NCBI GenBank assembly: GCA_052171895.1
Contig: JBQMRN010000001.1
Location: 62,001 to 126,000 of the forward strand
Direction: 5' to 3'
DNA length: 64,000 nt
Source of the DNA: Arsenophonus sp052171895
GTDB taxonomy: Bacteria; Pseudomonadota; Gammaproteobacteria; Enterobacterales; Enterobacteriaceae
Below, one piece after another: positions 10,822-21,194 of this stretch. The first letter of the stretch is position 1. The number at the start of each line of letters is the position of its first letter. The translations under genes and the position numbers were made by a program. The notes below the pieces were generated by a model, which ran no database searches, had not been told where the DNA came from, and worked only from the letters and a program-made list of their open reading frames with translations.

Positions 10822-12245
10822 GTTATCTTCATTTGTAATATATACAATTTTGAAGATGGCATCGTATCCTGATGATTGATTTTATAAATTATTTCAACAA
10901 TATAGAAATGATATATTATGAAAAGTCTACCCTAATATATCCGGGAAACCAGATATTACCTGTGGTCCATTCCATGAAGTCATCCGTAATGCTGCCAGGC
11001 AGCTCATAGCCACCCCCGCCGTTGATGATGGGGCTAGAATCCTCCATGCTGCGAACAACATGATGAATGCTACCTTATCTACTGGCATCATTCATGCCAT
11101 CGTCCATAACGATTATTTCCACAGTGAAAGGATATAGACTAATATTGATGATGTTGAAATTAAAGTGCCTAAGATCAATGATCGCAACAACAACTGGAAT
11201 ATGCTTTAATAACTCGTTGCTAGCGCCTTATCTGAAACGTACAAAAAGCATCTAATAGTTGCTACCAATAAATATAGCCGCGGAGACAGCATATTCACTG
11301 GTAATTTTCACGAAGCTCGGATGGGGGTGCTTTCGGTGGGAAAGCACATAGTCTCTCTCTGCCAGTACCATCAGCAGAGTGAAACAGCAATGGCTTGAAA
11401 AGCAGAGAGAATGCTACCCACGTGATTTAAGTGATATGCACTACATTTATTTCTTTAGCCCTAGCCGATGGCATATACATTCCTGTCACACAAGATGATC
11501 ACCTTTCCCTGGTAGTCATTACCAGCCTCACTGAGCATGGACGTAAGAAAAAGCTTATTGCCCTTAAAGATGCTTATCAAAAGTCAGAAACGAATTGGGC
11601 CGAATTTTTAAATTCCCTACGAGTAAGCCTGACTTAACCTTATCTCAAAGGCTTACTACTGAAGATAATGCCATTAGTTTTTAGAATGCAATGGCACAAA
11701 AATATTTCCAGATATGAAGCATAGCACCAAGGCTATTTTGGATACAAAAAAACAGCTAATGTGCTGGCTTCACTCCACAAAACCATGAAACAGAAAGTTA
11801 AGGCTAACTGCGGAAGGTTTAGCTAGCAGAGAGCTGGGATGTCTGCTAATAAAAAGCCCTTAATGTTTTGTTAGGAAGGTTTTCAGGGAAGTATTCTGAA
11901 GCAATGAAGAAGCTGAAGAAAGATCGAGAAAAACTGCTAGCATTCACGACTTCCCGTTAGAATACTTGGCATCAATAAGAACAATGAAGCCGATTCAACA
12001 ATCGGATTTTGCAACAGTAAGGCTACAAAGCCGACGCGCAAAGAAGTGTAGTAAAAAACAACCCTTTCAATGCTATTTGAAGGTACTCTCGTCTACTCAG
12101 AAAAGAAGGAAGCGGCTAAAAGAATTTTGACCTGTTTGACCCTCTTGGGGATAAACAACGTTCAATTTAAGGATGAAGAAGAGATTTACGAAGCATCATA
12201 ATGGAACATAGCCTGATTAGCATACACCAGATTTGCTAATAACTC
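10822..12245 (+). mobile_element. IS256-family element, full length but decayed, inserted in can
   Basis: A 1424-bp copy with both ends recognisable: GTTATCTTCATTTGTAATAT on the left and CACCAGATTTGCTAATAACTC on the right. On the plus strand the transposase is readable in pieces (NNSLLAPYLKRTKSI, DGIYIPVTQDDHLSLVVI, SLTEHGRKKKLIA, then the NPIESAF and SRKTT region) but with stops and frameshifts. Short direct repeats flank it (ATTTTTTTAA and ATTTTTAA), as expected for IS256, which duplicates 8-9 bp. It is the clearest complete copy in the window. Confidence 0.85.
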
Positions 12246-12253
12246 ATTTTTAA
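12246..12253. repeat. Target site duplication of IS256 in can
   Basis: ATTTTTAA here repeats ATTTTTTTAA at 10812-10821, differing only in the length of the T run. Removing the element and one copy restores the can reading frame as I-H-F-F-K-E-L-A. Confidence 0.7.
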
Positions 12254-12837
12254 AGAATTAGCAAATTTTCAAAATATACAGTTTCTGTAGATAAGGTTTT
12301 CAACAGCAGTGTTCTGGAAAAATTAATTAAAGCAGCGAAAGGTAATCTATTTATCTATCCTAATGTCGCTAATTTAATGATAGATACTGATTTAAATTAT
12401 CTATGTATGGTCTAATTAATGTACTAAAAAATTGAATACATTATCATTTATGCTCACTATGCTTGTAATGATATTAAAGCTATTATTTGATAATATACTG
12501 AACAGGCTATAATTAATAACAGGCTACTTGCATGTGCATGATATGTTATTAAACGTAGCTCAATTTTATCTGAACTAGCTTAGCTCCATAAGCACGGGCA
12601 AATTGTTTATGTGAATTCAATCTCATTGAGCAAGTTTATAATCTTGGTTATTTTACAATAATAGAATCTGCCTGGCTACGCAGAAAAAATGCTATTATTC
12701 ATACCTAAGTATCTAGGGTGGATTCAATGATCTTAATCTTATTGCTAATAGCCGTGAACAGCTTTAAATCACTTATTAACAAGCTATTGCTAAATTAAAC
12801 TAACAAAAATAAGTACCTCAAAAAATAATACTACCGC

Positions 12838-13374
12838 TTAATCATCTAGTAAAATAACATACCCGATATAAGGTAAATGGCGATATTGCTGTGCATAGTC
12901 GATACCATAACCAACAACAAATTTATCTTGAATAGCATAACCAATCCATTCAACAGGAACCTCTACTTCACGTCTGGACGGTTTATCTAATAACGTACAA
13001 ATAGCGACAGATTTAGGACCACGTAATTTTAAAATTTCACGGACTTTTTTAAGTGTATTACCAGAATCAATAATATCTTCAACAATCAGAACATGCTTGC
13101 CGAAAATATCTTCATCCAGATCCTTAATAATTTTCACATCGCGACCTGAAGTCATCCCGTTTCTATAACTTGATACCATCATAAAATCGACTTCATGGGG
13201 GATATCAATATTACGACATAAATCAGCCATAAAAATAAAAGAGCCTTTCAAAAGGCCAACTAAAACTAACTCATCTTGCAATGATTTATAATGTTTAACA
13301 ATCTCTTTTGCCATCTCATCAATACGTTGTTTAACATCCGCTTCTGAGATCATGACTTTTACAATTTTTTTCAT
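12838..13374 (-). CDS. hpt: Hypoxanthine phosphoribosyltransferase
   Basis: Salvages hypoxanthine (and guanine) to the nucleotide using PRPP. At 178 residues it has the same length as E. coli Hpt. The PRPP-binding loop VLIVEDIIDSGNTLKKVRE is intact, as are VGLLKGSFIFMADLCR, HEVDFMMVSSY and the C-terminal FVVGYGIDYAQQYRHLPYIG. Between the broken can and broken cueO, it is the only survivor of this stretch, consistent with reliance on host purines. Confidence 0.95.
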   Translation of the reverse strand: MKKIVKVMISEADVKQRIDEMAKEIVKHYKSLQDELVLVGLLKGSFIFMADLCRNIDIPHEVDFMMVSSYRNGMTSGRDVKIIKDLDEDIFGKHVLIVEDIIDSGNTLKKVREILKLRGPKSVAICTLLDKPSRREVEVPVEWIGYAIQDKFVVGYGIDYAQQYRHLPYIGYVILLDD

Positions 13375-13504
13375 AAAATTTAGACATTCATATTAATGGA
13401 AGTAAAAACTGTATATTTAATATAAATAAAATAAAGACGAGATTAAATGCTATTAATTTAATTTTAACAAATAACATAAATAAAATAGCTAATATGTTAG
13501 CTAA

Positions 13505-13790
13505 CAGAAAAAAACTGAACCCACCATCATACCTGTATCTTCATGTTCTAATAAATGACAATGCACCGTAATAAGAATACGCCTGGGTTGCTACATGATC
13601 AAACTTTACTAGCACCTCACTAATATCGCCATTAACTTGCACAGTATCTTTCCACCCTTATCGCTAAGGATCCAAGATTTGGTTTCATAAATATGAAAAG
13701 GAGAAAACATCATGTCACCATAACCGGAAATGAGCCAGTGTTTATATTGAACTGTAATGATATTAGATGCCAATTAATTCATTGAAAAAG
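13505..13790 (-). pseudogene. cueO: Multicopper oxidase CueO, C-terminal remnant
   Basis: CueO is a periplasmic copper-detoxifying cuprous oxidase. On the minus strand the end of the protein can be read with a frameshift: ISGYGDMMFSPFHIYETKSW, then GGKDTVQVNGDISEVLVKFD and HCHLLEHEDTGMMVG. The HCH and M-type copper ligands are thus still visible. About four fifths of the gene is missing, cut by the IS256 that starts at 13801. It lies next to hpt on the same strand, as in E. coli apart from the lost gcd. Confidence 0.8.
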
Positions 13791-13800
13791 GTCGGCTATT

Positions 13801-15245
13801 AGTTATGCTCATTTCTAATGTATGGGAGTTTCTTGGATAAATACCTTATCCTTCTGATTAATTTCGTGAATGATTTCAACAACAGATAGATGATATGCCG
13901 TGAAAAGTCTAGCCTATAGATATCCGCAAAACCAGATATTACCTCTAGTCCCTTCCATGAAGTTATTTCTAATGGTTTTCCAGGCAGCTGATAGCTACCG
14001 ACCGCCGTTGAGCCTGGAGAGGTTGAAGCCATGCTTTGATAACATGTTGAACACCAGATTGTTAATAGGCGTTAATGGCGTCATCCGTAACGGTTATTTA
14101 CCAGAGCGAACTATACAGACGGGTATTGGGTATCTTGAAATTAAAGTGCCTAATGTTAGGGAGATGATCTCAGCAGTAACGGAATATACTTCAACAGCTC
14201 ATTGGTAACAGAGCCTTATCTAAAGCGTGTAAAAAAACATCGAAGAGTTGCTCTTATGAGCTTATACCTACTAGGTATATTTACAACCACCAGTAATTTT
14301 TATAAAGCTCTCTTGGGGTGGGCTTCTTTTGGTGAGAAAGAACATGGTCTCTCTGGCAGTAGTACCCATCAATAAACTGAAACAGCAATAGCTTGAAGAT
14401 CACAGACAATGCTCCCTAGGTGATTTAAGCGATACGCGCTATATTTATTTCTTAAGCGATGCTATATATCGTTATGTCAGGCAAGATAAGATCGCCTTTG
14501 CCTACTGCTTAGTAGTAGCGTCACTAAGCATGGAAGTAAAGAGATAGTTTCGGTCGAAGATACTTGTCGAGAGTCAGAAGGGAACTTGGGCCAACTTCTC
14601 AATGGCCATATAGAGCCACTTGTTTTAACCGTGTCTCCCATGCTTGCTACTGGAAACAGTTCCATTGGTTTTTAGCATGCAATCGCAAAGATTCCTCGGA
14701 CATGCAGTACTAACGCTGTTGGGTACAAAAACATGTAATGTACTGGCTTTACTCCCAAAAGCATGCAACCGAAAGTTAAGGCTGAGCTGCAGAAGAGAAA
14801 AGGGGAAAGAAAGGTCTGGCCAGCAGAGAGCCGCAATGCCGCTAATAAAGCTCCTGATCTTTTATTAATAAAATTTGAGAGAAGTATCTCCTGCAGCAAT
14901 GAAGAATCTGGAGAAAGATTGAGAAAAACTGATAACATTCTAGAGGACTCTCAATCAGCGCACTGAGCGTCAATAAGAATAACGAATCCAATTAAATCGA
15001 CATTTTCCAACACTGAGGCTACAAAGCCGATGAATGAAGAACTGTAGTTCGAAAAATAATCTTTTCAATGCTATTTAAGCTGTTCCCCATCTATTCAGAA
15101 AAGATGGAACCGGCTAAAAAATTGACCTACTGACCTGACCACACTGGTGATAAATAAGGTACAATTTAATGATGGAAAATAGATTCACAAGGCATCATAC
15201 TGGAACAATAGCCTAACCGCCATACACTAGATTTGCTAATAAATC
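13801..15245 (+). mobile_element. IS256-family element, near full length, decayed
   Basis: Plus-strand copy with the shared left end (AGTTATGCTCATTTCTAATG) and right end (ATACACTAGATTTGCTAATA). Transposase pieces: RNGYLPERTIQTGIGYLEIK near 14090, MQPKVKAELQKRKGE near 14763, and the AANKAPDLLLIKF region. Stops and frameshifts are present. The flanking bases do not form a matching duplication. It joins cueO to yafD, genes far apart in E. coli, so it probably marks a recombination junction. Confidence 0.8.
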
Positions 15246-15342
15246 ACATTAAGATGCAACTATAATTCTAAATGATGAGTTTTATCTATTATCTTTGTAT
15301 TAGATACATTAATAAATTTTCAATTTTTAAAGGCTATTTAAG

Positions 15343-16138
15343 GTGGTAAAAAAATATTCAGTGCGTTATATTGCTGGCCAGACGGAAAAGCATATATTTC
15401 TATATCTGAATATACGCTTAATTATAATTTACCTATAGGGGATACATCTATTCTTAGAATAGAAATGCATTAAGCATTCTTTCATGAAATATTTATAAGC
15501 AACAACATCAAAATTGGCATTTAATTTTAAATAAATTAATCATCAATAAGCATTTAATTTTACTACAAGAAGCTCAAAATTCACCTAAACTTATTAATTT
15601 TGTTCTATCTCAATATTTAGTTGCTGAACAGGTGGCAGCAATTATTTTCCCTCAACACGCTTCTGAGGTAATGAGGTTAGCAAGATCTCATCCAATTTAT
15701 TGTTATCCATTACGAGAAAAAGAGGCGTTACTTTGTTTACCGAAATCAGCATTAATTACCGTTTATCCATTATATAATACCAGAAATTTAATGATTATTA
15801 ATATTCATACAGTTAATTTTAGTTTTGGGGTGGATATTTATAGTCGACAGTTACCTACCATAGGAGAGCATATTAAAAGATATCAAGGGCCAGTGGTTTT
15901 TGCTGGTAATTTTAATACATGGAGTCGACAAGATATAAATGCATTTAAACATTTCACATGCAGTTTACAAATGAAAGAAGTCAATTTTAATACTGATGAG
16001 CCGTACTATAATTTTTGATTATCCATTAGATTATATTTTTTATCGTAATTTGAGACTTCTCTATTCAGAGAAGTAATTAAAACGCAATCTTTTGATGATA
16101 ATCCCATTTCTGTCAAGTTTAGTATCAAACAGTTTTAA
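15343..16138 (+). pseudogene. yafD: YafD endonuclease/exonuclease/phosphatase-family protein, broken
   Basis: Starts GTG at 15343 with VKKYSVRYIAGQTEKHI, matching E. coli YafD (YAMRYVAGQ). Frameshifts and stops fill the next 280 bases, then an open stretch from 15632 reads FPQHASEVMRLARSHPIYCY, LPKSALITVYPL, MIINIHTVNFSFGVDIYSRQ and VVFAGNFNTWSRQDINAF. The frame breaks again before LDYIFYRNL and DDNPISVKFS. The original gene length is preserved, so decay is by small lesions. The catalytic asparagine-containing AGNFN motif (usual AGDFN) has lost its aspartate. Order yafD-mltD-gloB matches E. coli. Confidence 0.85.
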
Positions 16139-16605
16139 TCAGAAAAGTAAAAAATAGAAATGCTGATTAAAAACTTCTATTTTAAATATTATCTTCGCGA
16201 TCTTCGCTTATGATGATATTAGCTATCAATGCTATTTGATTGATATATTATTTTTAATAAATAAGTAGTAAGTAGTAGGTAGTAGGTAATTGAGAAACAT
16301 ACGATCTAAATCATTCCTATGATCAGTGTAACGAGTGTATCTTTGAAAAAGCTTAATAGCACAGCACTATGATAAATACCATAAATATGGAGGATAAATG
16401 AGCCAATCAGCAAAAATTGCACTTTAAATTTCAATTTATTTGCTATTTCAACGCTAATTTTGGCAAGGGCGCGCCGCCGCATAAGCAACTTTGGAAAGCA
16501 AGATCATTAATCAAACAAAAATCGGTACCGAATATTGCTAAAGAAGCAATTATTAAAATAATTCTTTTTAAATAAAATAATTGAAATAAATGCTAATTTA
16601 GCATA
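16139..16605. other. Spacer, no recognisable gene
   Basis: AT-rich sequence between yafD and an IS256 copy. It holds a short run of near-tandem AAGTAGT/AGGTAGT units (about 16262-16288). A 60-codon open frame on the minus strand has no recognisable family or ribosome binding site. E. coli has yafE and the end of mltD here; neither is readable. Confidence 0.4.
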
Positions 16606-17965
16606 GAGTTATACTCATTTCTACTATATATGGTTTTTGTGAGATGCTGCCGTATTCGTATACTTCTTATTAATTTCATTAATAGTTTCAACAATATAGA
16701 GACTATATACCATAAAAAAGTCTACCCTACAAAGTATTCGCAAAACTAAATATTACCTCTAAAATCCTTTACATAAACTCATAAGTAATGATTTTTTGCA
16801 GCTGATAGCCAGCGCCGTTGAGACTAAACTTAAAGCCATCTTCTTTTAACATGCTAAACGCTGCTTTGTCAATAGACATATCATACTGTTGTCAGTAATG
16901 GTTATTGCCAGAGCGAATAATACAAACTGGTATTGTTGGCGATGTTGAGATTAAGATCTCTAAGATTAGAGATCGCCTCAAGAATAGAATACGCTTTAAC
17001 AGCTCGTTGCTATACTGCCTTATCTAAACGTATAAAAAGCAGCAAAGAGTTGCTATCATGGCTTGCTACCCTGTTATCCATCCTGCACCGGTGATTTTCA
17101 TAAAGGCATACCACACCCGCCAGTTTCTTGGTAAAAAAACACATGCTCTTCTCTCTACCAGTAGAATACCATTAGCAGATTGAAAGAGCAATAAATTTCA
17201 AGAACACAGGAAATTGGGTGACTGCGTGATTTAAGCGATACTCGCTATATTTATTTCTTGGCCAATGGCATATACACTCCTATCAGGAAATATGATCCCA
17301 TTTGCCTACTGCTTATTATCGGCGTCGCTAAACATAGACGTAAGGATCTAGTTACGAGCAAAGATGCTTATCCAAAGTTAGAAGCAAACTTAGCTGAACT
17401 TTCTCAATAACCTGCAACCAGCTGGCTTAGCCCGTATATTCCAGGCTTGCTACAGGGGGGACATAGTGTCCTTGGTTTTTGGAATGCAATGATAAAATAT
17501 TCCAAGACACACAGCACCAACGCGCTGTTGAGTATACAAAACAGCTATGTGCTGGCTTCACTCCACAAAGGCACGAAACCAAAAGTTAATAGTAAGCTGA
17601 GGGAGATCCTAGCTAGGAGAAAGAGCCTCGATGCTGCTAATAAAGCCATTGATGTTTTCTTGGTAAGGTTTTCAGCAAAGTATCCTGTGGTAATCAAGAA
17701 GCCAGAAAAAGATCGCGAAGAACTGCTGGCATTCTACGACTTCCTGTCAGCGCACTTGGCGTCAATAAGAACAACGAATCCGATTAAATTGGCTTTGCGA
17801 TACAGAGGCTACGAAGAGCCGACGCGTAAAGAACTATAATTTGAAAAAAAGCCTTTCAATGCTATTTAAGCTGCTACACTCTGCTCAGAAAAGCTGGAAC
17901 CGGCTAAAGAGGAGATTAGACCTGCTTTGACCCTTGTACAAAAAACATCGAATTTAAACTTTTCG
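16606..17965 (+). mobile_element. IS256-family element, 3' truncated
   Basis: Left end GAGTTATACTCATTTCTACT. The longest readable transposase piece of any copy lies at 17447-17839: SVLGFWNAMIKYSKT, LHKGTKPKVNSKLREILA, AANKAIDVFLVRFSAKYPV, then DREELLAFYDFLSAHLAS and IRTTNPIKLALRYR. The right terminal repeat is missing. It joins head to head with the inverted fragment that follows. Confidence 0.8.
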
Positions 17966-18399
17966 AAGTTTTTGCATGCTTCAGATAAGACGCTAGAAAT
18001 AAGTTGTTAAAGTATATTTAGTTGCCGCTACAATCCCTTTTACCTTAGGCACTTTAATCTTAACATCGTCAATAGCAGTCTGTATTATTTGCTGTAGCAA
18101 ATAACCCGTTATAGTCGACGGCATGGATGCGTGTCGACAAGGTAGTATATTCAGCATGTTATAGCAGATGGATTCAAGCTTAGCCTCAACGACGGTGCCT
18201 ATTAGCTGGCTGGCACCATTACAGATGAGTTCATGCAATGGATCACAGGTAATATCTGGTTTTGCGAATATTTGTAGGGTAGACTTTTCATGGCATATCA
18301 TCTCTCTGTTGTTGAAATCATTCACGAAATCAATCAGTAGGATACACATGGATTCGCCAGCATCTCAAAAGCCATATACACTAAAAATAAGCATAATTC
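17966..18399 (-). mobile_element. IS256-family 5' fragment, inverted against its neighbour
   Basis: Minus-strand N-terminal part of the same transposase: DPLHELICNGASQLIGTVVE, AKLESICYNMLNILPCRHA, then IQTAIDDVKIKVPKVKGI. The element's left end (minus strand AATTATGCTTATTTTTAGTG) is at about 18399. With the copy at 16606-17965 it forms a roughly 400-bp inverted repeat. Confidence 0.75.
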
Positions 18400-18424
18400 A
18401 ATTATGATACATAATTCATTATTT

Positions 18425-19072
18425 ATTTTGGTACTGATAATGAGTAATAAATTAGTAGGTAATCTAAGGTCTTTATTTTTCTTAATGGCATTAAGTACAT
18501 AAACCTTCACCACAATTATAAGCAAAAAGTGTTAAAGACTTATTCACCATCGAATAAGTTATTTAATCGTTCAAGTAAATTTAGAGCTGCGGTAGTTGAG
18601 GCAGCGACATCTCTGGATTCATTAACCTATTTATTTTTTTAATCCATGTGATTGCCACTCAATGGAATAATCTGCCATAAACCTGTTTCTTACGTCTGTG
18701 AGGGCGCTTATGGATTAAAAAGCACTTTCAACAAAAGTAACCAACGTAAACTCCATTGGCAGATTACTTTGATCAATTTTTTAAAAATCTAGTAGAGTAA
18801 GCCTCTTCGCATAATATCAGATTCCTCAAATAGCTTTATTTAGCTAAATAAGATTTAATTTTTGATTCTGCTATTATCAGAAATATCTATTTTAGCTCAT
18901 TACTAATATACCCCCCACACAAATAATTTTCTATAAAATAAATTAATTTCCAAGCGGTGGTTTCAATATATTGATTGCCTGAAGAGGGATCTAGTGATTG
19001 CTTATTGGGTGTCATTTGGCAGCCAACAAGTAAAACAAAGGCGAATATATTGCTTTTGTTTTTATTAATCTA
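18425..19072 (-). pseudogene. mltD: Membrane-bound lytic murein transglycosylase D, broken
   Basis: MltD cleaves peptidoglycan from the outer membrane. On the minus strand the lipoprotein signal is visible (FAFVLLVGC near 19020). After a large deletion come MEFTLV, the catalytic-glutamate region as FVESAFNP, WQIIPLSG, DVAASTTAALNLLERLNNLF and AYNCGEG, in different frames with stops. The LysM half is missing, removed where the inverted IS256 pair sits. The presumed start codon is no longer ATG. Orientation next to gloB matches E. coli. Confidence 0.8.
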
Positions 19073-19154
19073 ACTTATTCTAAGTTATTATTTATTCAAT
19101 TGTTTAATAAAGTGATAGTGATACTGATTACATTAGGTAATGACAAACAGTAAT

Positions 19155-19907
19155 TTAAAAGCAATCTTTTAAATTGCGAATTTTAGCAAATACATTACAA
19201 CTGGAACAAGTAACAGGAGAAAATCCCAATACTTTTTGTAAAAAAGGATCATCAGATCTTAAAAAGATATTGATCTTTTTTTCAACTTTAAGTTGTGATG
19301 GAAGAGTAGATTGTTTTTTGGCTCGTTTTTCATTCACGGCTAAAGTATAAGCTTTTATCAGATCATCATTAGGTAACAAATAACTGGCAAATACCATATT
19401 TGCAACTGTGTACTCATGTGCACAACAGACTAGCGTCTCATCAGGTAAAGCTTTAAGCGTTTCAATTGAGTGATACATTTGTTCAGTTGTTCCTTCAAAA
19501 ATACGTCCACAGCCCCCAGAAAACAGGGTATCACCACAAAATAGATATGGTTTTTGATAGTAAGCAACATGTCCTAATGTATGTCCTGGTACGGAAAAAA
19601 TTTTCCATGAGAAGCCAGAAAAATTTAGCTGATCTCCACCTTTTATTACACATGTTGTTCCTTTATCACTGGTTTCCAATGGGCCATAAACAATTAATTC
19701 AGGATAATATTTTTGTAATTCTTTGACGCCATCTACGTGATCATGATGATGGTGAGTGAGTAAAATAGCAACCGGTTTTATGGCTTTTTGTTGTAAAAAT
19801 TGCTGTACTGGCTTAGCAATACCAGGATCAACAATAATACAGTTACCTTGATAGATTAATAACCATATATAATTATCAACTAAGGAAGAAATTCTGATAA
19901 GCTTCAT
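19155..19907 (-). CDS. gloB: Hydroxyacylglutathione hydrolase (glyoxalase II)
   Basis: Hydrolyses S-D-lactoylglutathione, the second step of methylglyoxal detoxification. Metallo-beta-lactamase fold with the di-metal motif LTHHHHDHVDGVKEL, FSVPGHTLGHVAYY, LFCGDTLFSGGCGRIFEGT and the later ligand LVCCAHEYT all intact. I start at 19907 (MKLIRISSLVDNYIWLL, matching the family's SIPAFDDNYIW), not the upstream in-frame ATG at 19925, which overlaps the likely ribosome binding site. About 250 residues, normal length. It diverges from yafS with 44 bases between them. Confidence 0.93.
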   Translation of the reverse strand: MKLIRISSLVDNYIWLLIYQGNCIIVDPGIAKPVQQFLQQKAIKPVAILLTHHHHDHVDGVKELQKYYPELIVYGPLETSDKGTTCVIKGGDQLNFSGFSWKIFSVPGHTLGHVAYYQKPYLFCGDTLFSGGCGRIFEGTTEQMYHSIETLKALPDETLVCCAHEYTVANMVFASYLLPNDDLIKAYTLAVNEKRAKKQSTLPSQLKVEKKINIFLRSDDPFLQKVLGFSPVTCSSCNVFAKIRNLKDCF

Positions 19908-19951
19908 AATATAATAATACCTCATAGCTAAAGGATTAGAAGGATATTACA

Positions 19952-20647
19952 ATGAAGTCAGCTCGTATTGCTCAACAGTCTAAAATACCCGACTCATGGG
20001 AAGATATTCCATGGGGAAATTATTATTGTATTGCATTGAACAAGCAGCTACAACCATGGTGGCCAAAAATATTTGGTTTCCATTTACTAAAAATTAGTCA
20101 ATTGAGTTTACAGATTGATACTCAAGCATCGTTGATTACTCATCAATTTAGCATGAATATATCTGGAAGTAACTGTCAATTATTAGGTAATCCTAATGAA
20201 ATGCCTTTCGAGGACAAATCGATCGATGCCTGTCTTTTGATACAACAACTATCTTACAGTAGTAATCCACATTGGTTATTGCGTGAAGCAGATAGGGTTT
20301 TGGTTGATGATGGTTGGCTAATTTTATCTAATTTTAATCCCTTTAGTTTGTTAGGGATAGGAAAATATATTCCTCTTTTATGTAATCGGCAACCCTATTG
20401 TAATCATATGTTTTCAACCTGGCGTCAACTTGATTGGTTGAGCTTATTGAATTACGAAGTACTGCAGGAACAAACTTTTCAAGTTATACCTTGGATAACT
20501 CCTGATCATTTTATCAATAGAAATCTGCAAATTGCTGGTTGTATCAACCTTATCATTGCCCGTAAAAGAACGTTACCGTTTACGCCAACACCAATAAAAT
20601 TTATGCGAACCCGCATGAAAATAAGTAATACATTGGAGGGTTGTTAA
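19952..20647 (+). CDS. yafS: SAM-dependent methyltransferase-like protein YafS
   Basis: Conserved enterobacterial protein of unknown substrate next to gloB and rnhA. It aligns with E. coli YafS from WEDIPWGNYY through LLKISQLSLQID and LREADRVLVDDGWLILSNFN (methyltransferase domain motif) to MFSTWRQLDWLSLLNYEVL. At 231 residues it is near normal. The glycine-rich SAM motif is not obvious at the N-terminus, as in its relatives. Frame intact. Confidence 0.88.
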   Translation: MKSARIAQQSKIPDSWEDIPWGNYYCIALNKQLQPWWPKIFGFHLLKISQLSLQIDTQASLITHQFSMNISGSNCQLLGNPNEMPFEDKSIDACLLIQQLSYSSNPHWLLREADRVLVDDGWLILSNFNPFSLLGIGKYIPLLCNRQPYCNHMFSTWRQLDWLSLLNYEVLQEQTFQVIPWITPDHFINRNLQIAGCINLIIARKRTLPFTPTPIKFMRTRMKISNTLEGC

Positions 20648-20671
20648 GTGTTGGCGTTAACGTCATTAATT

Positions 20672-21136
20672 TTACTCTCTTTGGTAACCGCTATCCTCTT
20701 CTGTTGGTGAATTTGCCGCATTTCTTGCTAATTCATCGCATTGCTCATTTTCTGGATTTCCTGCATGGCCTTTTACCCAGTGCCATTCTATTTGATGCCG
20801 AGAAATTGTAGCATCTAATCGTTGCCATAAATCAATATTCAAAACAAGCGATTTATTTGTGCGTCGCCATTGACAATTTTTCCAGTTGTGTATCCATTGA
20901 GTGATCCCATGAAATACATATTGACTATCAGTCGTTAGAATAACCTGGCAAGGTTGTTTAAGCGTTTCCAAGCCAATAATTGGACCCATTAACTCCATAC
21001 GATTATTGGTGGTACGAAAATACCCTTTACTTAATATTTTTTCATGTTTATGATAACGTAGTATAATGCCATAACCGCCTGCACCTGGATTTCCTAAACA
21101 AGAACCATCAGTAAAAATTTTTACCTGTTTAGTCAT
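20672..21136 (-). CDS. rnhA: Ribonuclease HI
   Basis: Degrades RNA in RNA-DNA hybrids. The active-site acids are in place: FTDGSCLGNPGAGGYG (first Asp), NNRMELM (Glu), LTTDSQYV (Asp), and the histidine loop GHAGNPENEQCDELAR with the last Asp. Start chosen at 21136 (MTKQVKIFTDGS) by homology; an in-frame ATG at 21160 would add eight residues. Divergent from dnaQ with about 58 bases between, the classic rnhA/dnaQ arrangement in which the promoters overlap. Confidence 0.94.
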   Translation of the reverse strand: MTKQVKIFTDGSCLGNPGAGGYGIILRYHKHEKILSKGYFRTTNNRMELMGPIIGLETLKQPCQVILTTDSQYVFHGITQWIHNWKNCQWRRTNKSLVLNIDLWQRLDATISRHQIEWHWVKGHAGNPENEQCDELARNAANSPTEEDSGYQRE

Positions 21137-21194
21137 TTCTAATAAACTTATTTTATTCATAATTTATTACTCTAAGTCTGATATAAAAGGTAAT

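Larger units (their letters stand above)
10748..12800 (+). pseudogene. can: Carbonic anhydrase (beta class), split by IS256
   Basis: Interconverts CO2 and bicarbonate. The N-terminus reads MKKIKQVFKNNLQWSESLTK at 10748, is cut at about 10821 by IS256 and resumes at 12246 with FFKELANFQNIQFL, matching E. coli FFEKLAQAQKPRFL. Further on come GNLFIYPNVANLMIDTDLNY, IIIYAHYAC (family HYGCGG), LLNV and SAWLRRKNAIIH, spread over several frames with stops. The CSDSR active-site region is unrecognisable. Position and strand, between yadG and hpt, match E. coli. The insertion makes it non-functional, and later frameshifts followed. Confidence 0.85.
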
